Source of the DNA: Strongylocentrotus purpuratus
Lineage: Eukaryota; Echinodermata; Echinoidea; Camarodonta; Strongylocentrotidae
Assembly (NCBI RefSeq): GCF_000002235.5
Contig: NW_022145613.1
Span: forward strand, 13,126,981 to 13,190,980
Length of the DNA: 64,000 nucleotides
Reading direction: 5' to 3'
The notes under the pieces were generated by a model. It did no database searches and was not told the DNA's origin. It saw nothing but the letters and a program-made list of their open reading frames with translations. The first letter of the stretch is position 1; each line of letters begins with the position of its first letter. Of the stretch, positions 34,982 through 47,045 are shown piece after piece. The translations under genes and the position numbers were made by a program.

Positions 34982-36054
34982 GTGAGTGGATAAGCTTCCT
35001 CTGCTTACCAAGCAGTCTGTCTTCCCCCTTTTCACTCATTTCGAATAATCCACTGCCTGCCAGGTGTGTTACTGTATACACAAATACACTTTGGGCGACC
35101 TTCCACGCAAGCCGCCGTAAGTGGCGCTACAGTTGGGGGGCAGCTGGGGGGCTTCTGGATAGCACCTGAATGGGAAAGTTGAATGAGCGAGAGCTCGTTC
35201 GTACTTAGGCCCGCATCTACATTTATTGTATGAAATTCCGAGGAGCAAACTCCGTCCTACATTTTAAAGGCTAAAATTCCTTGAATTATTTATATTTTAA
35301 CTCTAAATCATTCCGTCTCTCACTCTCTTCAATTCAATAAAATCATCTGCATGTTAACATACACGATAATGAATATGTGGGACACCGTTACAACGGCGTC
35401 TCCCAAACTTCGATTGCCGAAAACGCACGCAAAACTCGCCTCTAAATCGCAATAACATGCCTTGAAACTCCAATTTAGGCCAATGACGGACATCATCTAC
35501 CCATTCATCCATCGTAAATGAAATAAATTTAGACAAAATGAAGTTGAAATGTCCGAAAGCGGCAAGGAATAATAAGTGGTTTGTCTGTGAGAAAGCAATG
35601 ATCGTTGCATGCAAGATGAAAGCGCAAGCTGATAGAAGCCCCCCAGCATGTAATGATAAACGTAGAGGGCTCACATCCATGAAAATTCGCCCGTATCGGT
35701 GTATAGGTTAACCGTTAGGGCCGCCCGCCCCGAGATAGGCTAAGACTGCAATGGTGTCATCATTTCATTTTCATTTCATTTTTATTTTGTCATTTCCAAC
35801 AAAATACAATACATAATAACGAATACAATGTAAAATGTATACAAAACATAGTTACATTGTAATAAACAAATCGTAATAGTAATTCATACATTTTAGGAAG
35901 ACAAAAAATGAATTTCAAATTTAAAAAAAAATTAACTGCATTTATTTTTTGAGTAAATGGAGAGGTCCAAATATGGGTCTCTGTATATGTGACGGGAATC
36001 AGGCGTAACTCCGCACTCATGCACTCCCGAGCATGCGTAAGACTGTAAAAAAAA
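34982..36054. other. Unannotated interval
   Basis: The open frame on the minus strand at 35680-35354 has no recognisable domain. AT-rich sequence from 35760 resembles a retroelement 3' UTR on the minus strand but has no clear tail. Confidence 0.35.
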
Positions 36055-36520
36055 AGTTGGGCAGATGTTACTGGACAAATCAAAGTTGGGCGAATTTTGT
36101 CCAATAATTAGGTATCTTTCTCCCAACCATTTACTATATGAAGTTACATCATGAAAGGTAAAAATAGGTTGGGTAGGTGTTACTTGGCAAATCGATGTTG
36201 GGCAAATATCGTCCAACAATTGAGTTATTCCCTACCAATCTTGAGTAACCAGTGAAATAATTGGGCAAATTAAAGTTGGGCCATTTTTGTCTAACATTTG
36301 GGTTATTTTCTTCCAACCATTTACTACATGTATTTACCCAATTAAATGTTCGAAATAAATTGGGCAGATGTAACTGGGCAAAAGCTGGGTATTTTCTTTT
36401 AATCCAACACTGGGTAAATCATGCAAAATCTTTAATTTACCCGACAGTTGGTTGGACACATAATCGCCCTCATGTTGGGTAAAAATTCGACAATTTTTTG
36501 CCCAATATTTTTCAGAGTAT
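36055..36520. repeat. Diverged tandem repeat, ~100-bp period, TTGGGYA motif
   Basis: About four to five units, each starting near TTGGGCAGATGTTACTGG or TTGGGCAAATTAAAGTTGGG and followed by a TTGTCCAAYAATT-like block and TTCYCCAACCATTTACTA. Complementary TTACCCAA/TTGGGTAA motifs also make it self-complementary. Confidence 0.65.
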
Positions 36521-37510
36521 ATGGATTCTAACTTTCCTTCACCTCTCCACTTATTATTCTTTCTTTTTTCACTTTAAATCATGGATCAAAATGTGGCTAT
36601 ACATCTATGACAAATAGTTTATAATTAAAATATAACATCGACACTGAGGAACCTCAGAAAACTCAGGAAAAGAGCAAACAAAACTTGATCAAACAAAAAA
36701 AAATTGTCAAAGAGAACTAACGAGACAAAAACATGAGAGTAAAACGTTGTTAACAGCATACACATATTCTTGTTTGATCGGTGTTTGTTCTTTCGTAGAC
36801 AATGTAGACAAGGAGTTTTTCCCCGTACTGTCTCCATCTACAAATGGGCCTAACACATGCATGTGCATTAAACGGGTACCCGGCAATGTTAGGGGGTAAT
36901 GATGATAATTGCAAGGCCGGCATGAAGAGGCTATCTTAAAACATTTCATGATCTACTATCCTCGAAACTTGGCAAAAATTGCCATAGGCACTAAAATGTT
37001 ATTGCTATGCATATTCAACAAATTGGCTGTTGAGATGTCCAGTACGTATTCACAATCGTTGCAAACCCAAGAAACTGCTTAATTTCAAAAGAAACTCTTC
37101 ATTGTAGCTCACTGGACAGGCAATCTTGAAAACCTCTGTTATACACACTAATATAGACTGGGTCCACTTTTTAGCCTACATTTTGTTTAAACCAAGAAAA
37201 TTTTCATCATGGAATATATGATGATTATCTTACAACAAAAACATTGAGATACTTGAGAAGGATTATAAAACTCTGCGTTACACTTCATGGATCTGACCCA
37301 AAGCAAAGCCAGCTTTTTGGGGGTAATCATGTTAGTTTTTACATTTGTTTACGAATCTATCAATTTTGTCTTCGATATTACCCAAAGATGTTTCTGTGGC
37401 ATCCCGGTCGGGACTGCGTCAAAACACCACGATTCTAGTCACGTTACTTGATTGATGTTTCATATTTCTATCGAACACAATGGTAGCTGACGAAAAAACA
37501 CGATCAAAGG
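36521..37510. other. Unannotated interval
   Basis: No supported gene or repeat. Confidence 0.4.
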
Positions 37511-37528
37511 GAAGGAGGGTGTTAAAGC

Positions 37529-38970
37529 GTGTCGAACAATTTCCTTACTCTCCTGTCGCACAAAAGATTATTAATCGTAGGCTTGGCTACTTGGCTATTG
37601 TGCAATATTTTTAACTCATGTATTGAGCAAGGTGTTGTACCTGTTGACCTGAAAATTGCCAAAATTATTCCCATTCATAAAAAGGGACCTAAAGATATAT
37701 TCTCAAATTACAGACCCATTTCATTACTTCCACTCTTCTCTAAAATCTTTGAAAAATGCATCTATACCAGACTACACGGTTTTCTTGATAAACATAGTAT
37801 ACTTTATAATAAGCAGTTTGGATTTAGGGCCGGGTATTCAACTGATCATGCTCTTTTAGATTTGTTAATACAAGTATCAAAGGCAAAAAAAACAAAGAAA
37901 TCATTGTTGGTATATTTTTGGATTTTAAAAAAGCGTTTGATTCAATTAACCATGATATCCTCCTTTCAAAACTTTATTATTATGGAATTCGTGGTGTTAC
38001 TCTTCAATTATTTCGCAGTTATCTAAATGATCGCAAACAATTCACTGTTTTCAATTCTAAACATTCAAGTTTACAATCAGTTTCTTGTGGTATTCCGCAG
38101 GGGTCAACTATAGGCCCACTGCTCTTCATAATGTATATAAATGATTTACATTCAGTCTCTCCCATTTTGAATTTTATACTGATCGCGGATGATACAAATA
38201 TATTTTATAAGCATAAAGATGTTGAATGCCTGACCAAAAATCAAAACACTGAGCTCTTAAAGGTTAGTGAGTGGATTAGCGCAAATAAACTGCAAATTAA
38301 CTATGAAAAAACCAATGTTATGTTATTAGACTTTCCAAAGACGTGTGCTAGTGAAGTAAAAATATATATGAATGGAAATCTGATTGAACATACGAGTTCA
38401 ACCAAGTTCTTAGGCATTAATATTGATAAAGATCCTAAGTGGAAAACACACGTCTATGAAGTTTTACGTAAAGTGTCTAGAACAATAGGAATTATGAGTA
38501 AACTTAAAGACATCTTGCCAACCAAAATTCTTATAATGTTATACAACTCACTAATCTTGCCTTATATATCCTACTGTAACATTATATGGTTTTTTTGTAA
38601 ACAGCATTTATTTAATCGTATTTTCCTCCTACAAAAAAGAGCAGTTCGTATAATTTGCCACAAGCCATTTTTAAGTCCAAGCAGACCTCTTTTCTTGAAA
38701 CTGAATATTCTCCCAATATCATTATTACATGATTTTCAACTCTGTGTTTTTATGTATTCATATTATCATAACCTATTACCAGAATTTTTTGTAATATGTT
38801 TCAGAGCAATAACGATATTCATAGATATAATACCAGAACTTCAGCAGACACCCGTGTAATATATGGTCATTCTTCATTTTCAAATAGTATCTTTTTATGC
38901 CAAGGACCCACTATTTGGAACAAACTACCCCCTAAACTTAAACAGTGTGCATCTTTAAACATCTTTTAAG
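37529..38970 (+). pseudogene. CR1-like reverse transcriptase, 5'-truncated, with frameshifts
   Basis: The first frame (37529-38026) carries the RT fingers: CIEQGVVPVDLKIAKIIPIHKK, SNYRPISLLPLFSKIFEK and QFGFRAGYSTDHAL. A frameshift near 37915 moves into a second frame (37918-38859) with FKKAFDSINHDILLSKLYYYGIRG, PQGSTIGPLLFIMYIND, an IADDTN catalytic box (usual F/Y replaced by I), and the thumb (TKFLGINIDKDPKW, RAVRIICHK). Another shift near 38800 leads to RYNTRTSADT and GPTIWNKLPPKLKQC, the conserved C-terminus. No endonuclease remains, as expected for 5' truncation. The core is well preserved, but the copy cannot encode an intact enzyme. Confidence 0.85.
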
Positions 38971-39275
38971 CATCATATAAAACTTCACCTGATACAGCAA
39001 ATTTGAATTTGACAACGCAATTTGTATGTGTGTAATTACCATTGTAGTATTGTATTTTCTTTGTCCCCTTTTTGTTTTTTTGTGTGTATATTTTTAGGAT
39101 CATCTACCTATAAGTTTTTGTAACTTTTTTGATGATCCAACCACTTCGTAATTTCCTTTAGTGTATTTTCCATTTTAGTGGTTTGTCTATGTTTGCAAGA
39201 AACTATTGTATTCTTTGCCTTTGTATGTTTTTATGAAAGTGGTGAATAAATTCAATTCAATTCAATTCAATTCAA
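38971..39275 (+). mobile_element. 3' UTR and (AATTC)n tail of the CR1-like copy
   Basis: AT-rich UTR ending in AATAAATTCAATTCAATTCA repeats at about 39243-39275, the 3' terminus of the element that begins near 37510. Confidence 0.75.
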
Positions 39276-40200
39276 TATTCAAACATAACCCCTTTGGAGG
39301 CGGGTGAGCTGTTAAAATAACAATATGACTCACCTTCTTACCTCCATGATACCTCAGTCACACGGCCAAACCAGGACTCCAAACATGGCAGATGCTTGGT
39401 CATTCGGGAAAGTAATATTCCCTGCCTGGTCTATTGTTGGTGTTGCAGGTGTATCTGGGGTATAATACGGTGCACCTGGAGAATGAAGAATCCGTGATGG
39501 CATAAATAGAGCGTGATAATGAGTGTGTATGATTCGGTCAGTCAAGTATAGGGTGAGCGTGACAAATTAAGGTAGTTAGCACCAGGTAAACTCGCCAATT
39601 GAAACAATTTCCATCAATTATTTATTGACAGAACCGCGTGACACCCTCAATTGGGTCGGGGGAGGGGGTCACAGTTATTTAGTGTGCTTTCATAATCGTC
39701 CTGTTCATCAAGGGCTAACTTTAGAGTAGACTCTGCTTAATAAAGAAGTTAGGAGGACATTGATAAACCGATGTGTAACTCCCCGGGCGGGGGTCGTACT
39801 TTTTAACCTGAATATCTCACGAGGAACAAACCACACTATCAAACAATAAGATTATATAATTAATATCAACGACTCAATATAGATGATCAAGACAAATATC
39901 AAGGGTCGCATAATCGTTCGTGGTGTACACAAAAAATATACACAATAATAAAATGTCGCGGGAGTGAACTCCCTCACCGGCATATAATTTACATAAAAAT
40001 AACAGTGATTATATAGTAAACGGGATCGTATCGAGGGCGTACCCCGGAGATTATAATCTCCGTTATATTAAAAAAATAAAGTAGACTCTACAACAATATG
40101 ATCAATCATAAACAAACGACGAATGTCAATCATCAGAAATCAAGTACAAGAAGAATATATACAGTAGGCTTGCGGATGCACCATGTGAATGAGAGAGGGA
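39276..40200. other. Unannotated interval
   Basis: A minus-strand open frame at 39545-39354 is proline-rich in the middle but has no start or splice context. No transposon ends seen. Confidence 0.35.
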
Positions 40201-40209
40201 GAGGATTGA

Positions 40210-40337
40210 CGAGTCCTGAAAAGGACTCTAGGTAATCTTTCTTGAGGGTGTGTAGTCCTGAAAAGGACTGTTATTGTAGTCTTTAAAAAAGACCGTTAAT
40301 CATCTTTCTTAGCTTATAGTTCTAAGTAGAACTATAG
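40210..40337 (-). promoter_or_regulatory. Cluster of histone-type 3'-end hairpins with HDE-like elements
   Basis: Read on the minus strand there are four hairpins. The first is a 9-bp stem with ACTT loop (40336-40315), followed by TAAGAAAGATGA. The second is a weaker GTCTTT/AAAGAC hairpin (about 40294-40279). The third is AGTCCT-TTTC-AGGACT (40269-40254), then 11 spacer bases and CAAGAAAGA. The fourth is GAGTCCT-TTTC-AGGACTC (40228-40211). Metazoan histone pre-mRNAs end with a 6-bp stem and a UUUC-type loop, and sea urchin ones have CAAGAAAGA about ten bases later as the U7 snRNA site. The third hairpin fits this closely, apart from an A-U first pair instead of G-C. No histone coding sequence was found upstream on this strand. 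Confidence 0.45.
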
Positions 40338-40429
40338 CGCCGATGGGAGAGGATGGGTGGCGGGAGTGGCTAGAAGGATATATCGTTAATCAGTTCAGCA
40401 AAGCGTTCAAGAATAAGAAATTACAATCA

Positions 40430-40830
40430 AATCAAATCAGCATTGGCGAGGTCAGGCAATGACGATGGTGGCGTGGCGACGAAATGATGATGAAGAAGAC
40501 AGCGGCAATGACGGATACGAAGATGAAGATGACAATGATGACAGAGACGATGAGGAAGATGAAGACGATGGTCTTATTGATGTTGGTGATGAGACAATCA
40601 ATCAATGAATGTGATGATGGCCATGCAGATAATGTGAATGATGTGGTGTTGCATGACAAAGATCGACGATAATCAGCGAGTCAGCACAGCCCAACGGATA
40701 ACGGTGAGGTGAAGACGATGATCAACGTGTCAACACAATTGATGGTGGTGATCGAAAAGACAGGAGTCGATAAAAGATAATGAGGCGATGATGGTGAGCT
40801 AATGACGAAGACGACAATCAACGTGTCTTC
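40430..40830. repeat. GAT/GAC-rich low-complexity sequence
   Basis: Repeated GATGAC, GATGAAGAT and GACGATGA words; the frames on either strand across it are compositional. A block at 40700-40737 (GGTGAGGTGAAGACGATG ... CGTGTCAACACAA) recurs at 47.2 kb. Confidence 0.7.
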
Positions 40831-40904
40831 TTCTTCTTTTTCTGATTAAGTCTGCCTCTTTCAATTGACGGACGATTCTTGCAATCTATGTGCGTGTGTG
40901 TGTG

Positions 40905-41560
40905 TGTGTTAACCACAATTTACGTCCAGTCGAGTGCTATATACATTATTATACAGTTTATTTACAAATATGTACAAGCTCATGTATAAGATGGAGGAAG
41001 ACAAGCCACTGTCACCAACCGTCTGCAGTCCATTGTGGAAGGCTCCAACAGTTGGCGCTGCAACAATTTCTGAGGGCAGGAAATTCCAACTCCTTAGTGT
41101 ACTCGGAAAGAATGAATGCCGATGCGATTCAGCTCTTGGGTATAGTATCCGATAGAAATGTGGTTGGGTGGCTCTCGTCGACTTGGTGACTTGTATGATA
41201 TAGTCCTGAGCCGGAAGATGAGCGAGATTGTTGCGTATTTTATACATCAAGGTTAGTCTGTCATTTTCTTTGCGCTCTTATAGAGTGGTCCAATTAAGTT
41301 CTTTCAGCATACTGCTGACACTTGAGGTATTATGGTAACGATTCAGAGTGAATCTCGCAGCTCTTCTTTGTACCATTTTAACTTTGTGAATATGGTTCTT
41401 GGAAGCTGGGTCCCAAACAGATCGGTCGAGCCAACGTTTTGTAGGCAGTGGTTTTGAGGTCAGAAGATTTAATATGTAGATTGCGTCTAAGAAAGGCAAT
41501 GACGTTATTGGCTTCGTTGACAGTATTATTGATATGTTAGGTCCACTTAAGAATACAAGT
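40905..41560 (-). pseudogene. Non-LTR reverse transcriptase C-terminal fragment
   Basis: Minus-strand codons read NEANNVIAFLRRNLHIKSSD (about 41520), SVWDP and KVKMVQRRAARFTLNRYHNT (about 41390-41330), then MMYKIRNNLAHL (41250) and SFFPSTLRSWNFLPSEIV (about 41100), the standard end of CR1/Jockey-like RT proteins. At least two frameshifts separate the blocks. No catalytic core is present. It lies head to head with the plus-strand RT that begins at about 41540. Confidence 0.75.
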
Positions 41561-43322
41561 GATGGTAACAACCAAGTATTTCGTCAAACGTTTCAAGGGG
41601 GGTGCTGTTCAGTTAATCCGAATATTAACACAGGGACTCATATGACTTCAGATAAAGTAGAAATTGCAACGTCATTCAACGAATTGTTTGTTAGTATTGG
41701 AAAACGACATTCTCCTCTTAACCAACAAAGTTTTAATTCCTTGAATACATTATCAAAGGTTGGATCAACGTTTAAATTCCAAAGCATAGATTCGGAGTTT
41801 GTAAAAAGAGAACTTGGGAAAATTGATGTTAACAAAGCTGTTGGTCTGGATGACTTACATCCAAGATTATTGAAAATCGCTGCCCCTTTTATTGCTGAAC
41901 CACTCTCAATAGTCTTTAACAAATCTCTAAGCTCAGGATGCTTCCCAAGTGATTTCAAAAGAGCCAAGATTATTCCAGTACCAAAAAGTAGTGAAACAAG
42001 TGACATTGGCAATTATAGGCTAATTTCGTTATTGTCCTGTCTGTCAAAGATACTTGAAAAGGCAGTCCATGCCCAGCTTTATGAGTATCTCCAAGAATAC
42101 AAACTGCTATCTCAGCGCCAATCGGGTTTTCGCCCAAAGCATTCAACTGCAACTTGTCTAATTGAAATACCTGATTACTTGTTAAACAATATTGACTGTG
42201 GTTTGATAACAGGGGCGATATTCCTTGATCTCGGCGTTGAAAAGGCGTTTGATGTTATATCTCACGAAATATTGTTATTAAAAATGCCATATTATGGTAT
42301 TAATTATGTTGAATTAGACTGGTTCTCTTCATACCTAACGAATAGGCAACAATGCGTCTCATTTCAAGGTGTCCAAAGCAGTTTTCTACAGATTTACTCT
42401 GGTGTGCCCCAAGGGTCTATTTTGGGCCCCCTAATTTTTTGCTTATTTCTTAATGATATGTGTAACTTGAAATTTAGTAAACAAACCAAAATTGCTCTGT
42501 ACGCTGATGACACGGCACTGTTTTGTAAAGGTAACAATTTTAAAAGCAGTCAGAAGAAACTACAAAAATATTATGATTTACTGCGTAAATGGTTTGAAAT
42601 AAATAGTATGGAAATAAATGCAAAGAAAACTAAAGTGATGGTCTTTGGAACGAAACATAAAACTAAGAACCAAATGTTGAAAATCTGTCATGGACGAGAC
42701 TATCTTGAGAATGTTAACGAGATCAAATATTTAGGCGTAACCCTTGACCAAAGTCTAAGTTGGACACCACACATATTGAATGTGACTAATAAGATTAATC
42801 GGGCTATTGCATGCACTAGAAGGATTAAGATTTATTTGAACCAAAGCCTACTGAAACATCTTTATTACTCCCTCATTCTTCCACATATAGATTACTGTTC
42901 AGTTGTTTGGGGCAAGTGCAAAAAGAAAGATTTACTCAAATTACAGAGGACGCAGAACAGGTTTGCAAGATTAGTCCTTAATGCAGACTATCTAACCCCA
43001 AAAGACATCCTTTTAAGCACTCTTCAATGGCAAAGTGTTGAAAATAGAATCAACTACCACTACTGCATTTTCGTCTACAAAATACTCAATAATCTAGCCC
43101 CTTATTATTTAGAACCTTTTGCTTGTAAACGTCCAGTTTACTATGTTACTCGTCATTCTACCTTGAATCCCTTATTTATCCCAAAACCAAAGACTGAATT
43201 TAAAAAAACGATCTTTTTTTTTCATCGCTCCAAGCATCTATAACAATCTACCGACTCATATTCGCACGGCAACTTCACTCCAAATGTTCAAAAAACAAAT
43301 TAAATCACTCCCTCCACTTTAA
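41534..43322 (+). CDS. Non-LTR reverse transcriptase, long open frame, shift near the C-terminus
   Basis: The 569-codon frame (41534-43243) is the longest in the window. Domain order: linker; RT fingers (NKAVGLDDLHPRLLK, SDIGNYRLISLLSCLSKILEK); QSGFRPKHSTATCL; EKAFDVISHEILLLKMPYYGI; SGVPQGSILGPLIFCLFLND; YADDTALF (from 42500), with both catalytic aspartates; then the thumb (EIKYLGVTLDQSLSWTPH, LKLQRTQNRFARLVL). In a T-run at about 43208 the frame slips; the missing end, starting SIYNNLPTHIRTAT, is in another frame and stops at 43320-43322. The endonuclease is absent, so the copy is 5'-truncated. The start codon given is only the first ATG of the open frame. It is the best-preserved RT here, but truncation makes autonomous movement unlikely. 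Confidence 0.85.
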
Positions 43323-43723
43323 TGCATGCACTGGTACCTAATGTTATATTATGACTTATTACAGTTAGTTTTGTTTGTTTTGTTTGTTTGTAGTTGTGTA
43401 GTCTGTAGTAGTTTTATTTTTTACCTTTTACCCTTTTGATTTTATGTCTGTTATTTATTTATGGCATGTGTATTTGTATTTGTATTTTGTATTGTATCAA
43501 TAATATCTTAATGTTTAATAGTTCAGGCCTTATGTTAATTTTGATCTAGTTTTTAAGTTGTTTTAGCTCTCTTATGGTATCTTGTTTATATAATGTCTTT
43601 GTTTTTTTACAATGTATTCTATTTTTTGTAAATCTTTGTATGTATAGGGCTCTTTTGTAAAGCAGGCCTCTGGCACTGAAAAGACTACCCTGTTTTTAAA
43701 TAAAAACTGAATAAATAAATATA
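43323..43723 (+). mobile_element. 3' UTR and (AAAT)n tail of the 41.5-kb retroelement
   Basis: AT-rich UTR ending in TTTAAATAAAAACTGAATAA and AATAAATA repeats near 43723. Confidence 0.65.
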
Positions 43724-46660
43724 AGATGATACACATGTTGTACCTTCCCCTTTTTTCTGAAGACCGTGAGTACCTTGCATTTGTCTGTGTTCAAAACATC
43801 ATCCATTATTCGGCCCAGTCTCCAATCCTGTTGAGGGGGGGGGGGGGTAAGAGCATATTTTTTTGGTTTATTTTATGGTTCAGGATTTGATGAAAATGTT
43901 GCGGCCGATCGTTCTGTGGGGGGGGGGGGCTGGTCACCCATTACCACAATTTAAACAAAATGAGGGGGAGGGTCCTCATATGACAAGCGGAATAGGGTAG
44001 TTGCAGGGAATTGGAGACCGCAGGGACAGTCAGACCGCAGCCGGTGCGAAAACCCTCTATTTTATTCAGCACGTATGCAAGAATTTACGTGTCTTGCATA
44101 CGTAATGAGTAGTGCAGACGGTGTTCCCGATCGGCAGTTTTTGCCTTTACAATTGTTCATTTCTCATGAAATGTGTCTTATTTTAAAGATAAGAAGTTGC
44201 ACTCTCTATATACTTATATGACAATCATGTTAAATATATTTTGGAAACTGATATTTCGCCTTGAAAATGGGATTTTTCGACGATAAATCTATTTAAAGAG
44301 TAGGGCTGATTTTCACATAGAAATCATTCTTGCGTCAAGAAGATGTTATAATCAGCATAAAGCATAAATATTTTTCTTTACAATGATATCAAAATTATTA
44401 TATTTTACGCTGTACCAAAGTCAGGAACCAAGAAAAATCACGCGAATGTTCATGAAAAATTAAAAAAAGTAGTCAACGTTGCCGATGTGATAATAGAGCG
44501 TTCTGATTGGCCAAATACGTCAACTACGTCACATATGTTCCGCTTTGGTTTATTAACATTCTGAATACCAAATTTGAGTAAGCATTCCTTGTGGCGTGCG
44601 CCTGTAATGCACGTGCGCGCAAGCAGTCATGACAGCAATATGAGGACCCTGGATCAATTACGTCACCTGCCTTTCAGATAATCTTTTTCTACATTATTTC
44701 TTTTTTAATCATTTTTCTTATTTTTTTTCCGCCAGTCGGTGGCGCGGCGGAGCTCCCTGAAGTTTAATAATCAGTTATGCCTTGCCATTGCTCAAACGGC
44801 GAGCGTGCACGAGTATGAAATCACACAATTTCGTGCCATCATATAGAAACAACAAATTGGTAATTTCCGGGTTTGTAGGGTCTTAATAACTATGATTATA
44901 AAGAGAACAAGATTTTGCGTCAATTAGGTTTTGACATTATTTTGATCAGTGACTTTTCATCTTTCCAACGAATCTCAAAGTAAACAAATTAATTATGTAC
45001 CAGGAACCAAAAGCGAAATTTCGGGTACAAAATAGCTGTTGAAATGTTACGAAAATAACGACAATGAAAGTGGTGAAAAAGAATTGTTTCAAAATTGTGA
45101 AATATGGCAAGTTTCATATCAAACTAAAGCTGAGAATCTCGAGAGTAATTACCGTTGCGTGCTGCCATGTTGACAGAAGTTATCGACCACAAAAGCATCT
45201 GCATGTACACCCTTACAAATCTCACGGAAAATCTCGTGAATTTCAGCACACGTGAATGTACGAGATAACCAAAGAGACGCTGAATAAAAATCAGCGTATA
45301 GCCTCATTATCGCGCACGCTGCGGTCTGACAGGGGAGTTGGAGACCACTAAGCTTGAAAACATCACTGTCCGTCCGTGTTGGCTTCAATATTGCTATAGA
45401 GCCATATGTGGCCTTTAACAACACTACTGCATATATTCAATTAATTTCGAAGACTAAAATGCGTTCTTTCTCTGAGAAAATTGGCAAACTTGACCAAGGT
45501 AAGCAATTTTGATCGTAAAATTTTGCTCTGATATAAAAACACAATTTTCACTGAAAGTTGTGGTGTATGCAGATATTTAGAGGTGGCTCTTAACAAGAAG
45601 TTTTAAAAGGAAGTTTATGAAGTGTTCCAACCATCACAGAAAACTTATGGCCATTGTGTGTTGTGAACGGGTGTTGCAATGCACATTATGAATAGTCTCT
45701 GATCAAAAATGTGTGCAGGTAATGGGGGACACCAGGTCCAAGATGGGGGTCGTTTGTTGTGAATGTCGGGTATGCCGAGGACAGTAAATGACCCGATGCT
45801 GGTCGGTTAATTGTCCATGTACAGAAATATTTTGGGCCACATTTGATTTATTTATTTCTCTTTGATTTTATTTTTATTTTGCGCTATTACAAATATATAA
45901 CAAACAAAACATCGCAAATCTTACACATTTCAAAATAATGTAATGTCGAATAATAAAAGTAACTAATCAAAAACATCAAACAGGAGGGTTGACAAAGTAA
46001 GCATGACTACCCTCAATGTACTGGAATAAATTTTGGTTAAAGGGGGAAGAGACAGAGAGAGAGAGAGAGAGAAAAGAAAAAAGAAAGAGGGGGTGTATAT
46101 CAAGATTTACAGATGTATGTTGTACAATGTAGTTGGATTTCAATTTGATATATGAAGATGAAATAGAAGATGCACATTTGAATATTGGGTGGCCAACTTG
46201 GGATGTATTATAGAATGAGAAGACTCACGAGGTTTCTTGACAATAAGAATAAAAATGTGAGATCAGCGAGCTGGTTTATATAAACTGTAAACCTTTTTTG
46301 TATACAAAACAGGTAAACAAGTAGGCCATATTGTTTTAAAATCGTTTCAAAATTACAGTAAGTTCATTGGCTGCATGTATCTCTTTCAAAAAGTGTTTGA
46401 ACTAACTATAACAATCCCATTTTGATTCAAATTGTACTTAAAATGTCTTGATTTTTAACTGTCCCTTATTACCTGCACATGAAGGTAATGAGAAACCTTT
46501 GGTGATCACGTCATTAATCATTGTTATCTTACTATTAAACCAGTTAAATCATGACCACAATTTTGTTACCAAATAAAGAGAAGAAGTAACTGAAGAGAAT
46601 ACAAAACTTTCTGTATGTGTAACATTGTTCATGTTTATGTAAATTATGCGAATGTGCTAA
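43724..46660. other. Largely unannotated interval with possible inverted-repeat ends
   Basis: GTCAGACCGCAG (44029-44040) and its complement (45319-45330), each near a TTTTATTCAGC word in matching orientation, hint at a 1.3-kb inverted-repeat element. The spacing differs between ends and no target duplication was seen. A perfect 12-bp hairpin, ACGTATGCAAGA/TCTTGCATACGT, lies at 44071-44103. A GA-rich tract lies at 46050-46090. No gene recognised. Confidence 0.35.
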
Positions 46661-46679
46661 AGGGTCTCCAATTGCCTGC

Positions 46680-47045
46680 ACCTACCCTATATCACAAAGA
46701 AGAGGAGCCAGAGTTGTTCCCAATTGCTTCAAGACTCGTGGAGTATTGCCGTCCGGTCCAGCAGCTTTGTGTATCTTCACGCCAAAGAGCAGCTTTACTA
46801 CACCCTTTGATGTGAACATAATATCCTCCATTTCTTGAAATGATAAGGTCACGGGTTGTAAGTTGTCTGGGATGGGTGTTTCCTTGGCGAATGCACTTTG
46901 GAACTGTTAATTCAGCGCTTCAGCTTTTGCTATCGGATCAGTGACTGTAGTACCATTCGTTTTCAGTTCTGCTATTCCTGTGTTGTCAGACCAGTAATGT
47001 CTGATGAACCTCCAAAATCTCTTCATACTATCATATTTCGTGTTA
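46680..47045 (-). pseudogene. Non-LTR retroelement fragment: linker and RT N-terminus
   Basis: Minus-strand codons read RFWRFIRHYWSDNTGIAELK, then TPIPDNLQPVTL, and then KIHKAAGPDGNTPRVLKQLG, the linker and start of the RT fingers in a Jockey/CR1-type protein. One TAA lies in the frame (about 46909). Neither the rest of the RT nor a tail is present. Confidence 0.72.

Noticed and set aside
35354..35680. 108-codon minus-strand frame
   Set aside because: No recognisable family, domain or splice signals; kept only as part of an unannotated interval.
39354..39545. Minus-strand frame with a Pro/Thr-rich middle
   Set aside because: Looks mildly protein-like but has no supporting splice site, partner exon or known motif.
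40484..40672. Met/Lys/Thr-rich frame
   Set aside because: Comes from GAT/GAC low-complexity sequence; no support as a gene despite the nearby histone-like hairpins.
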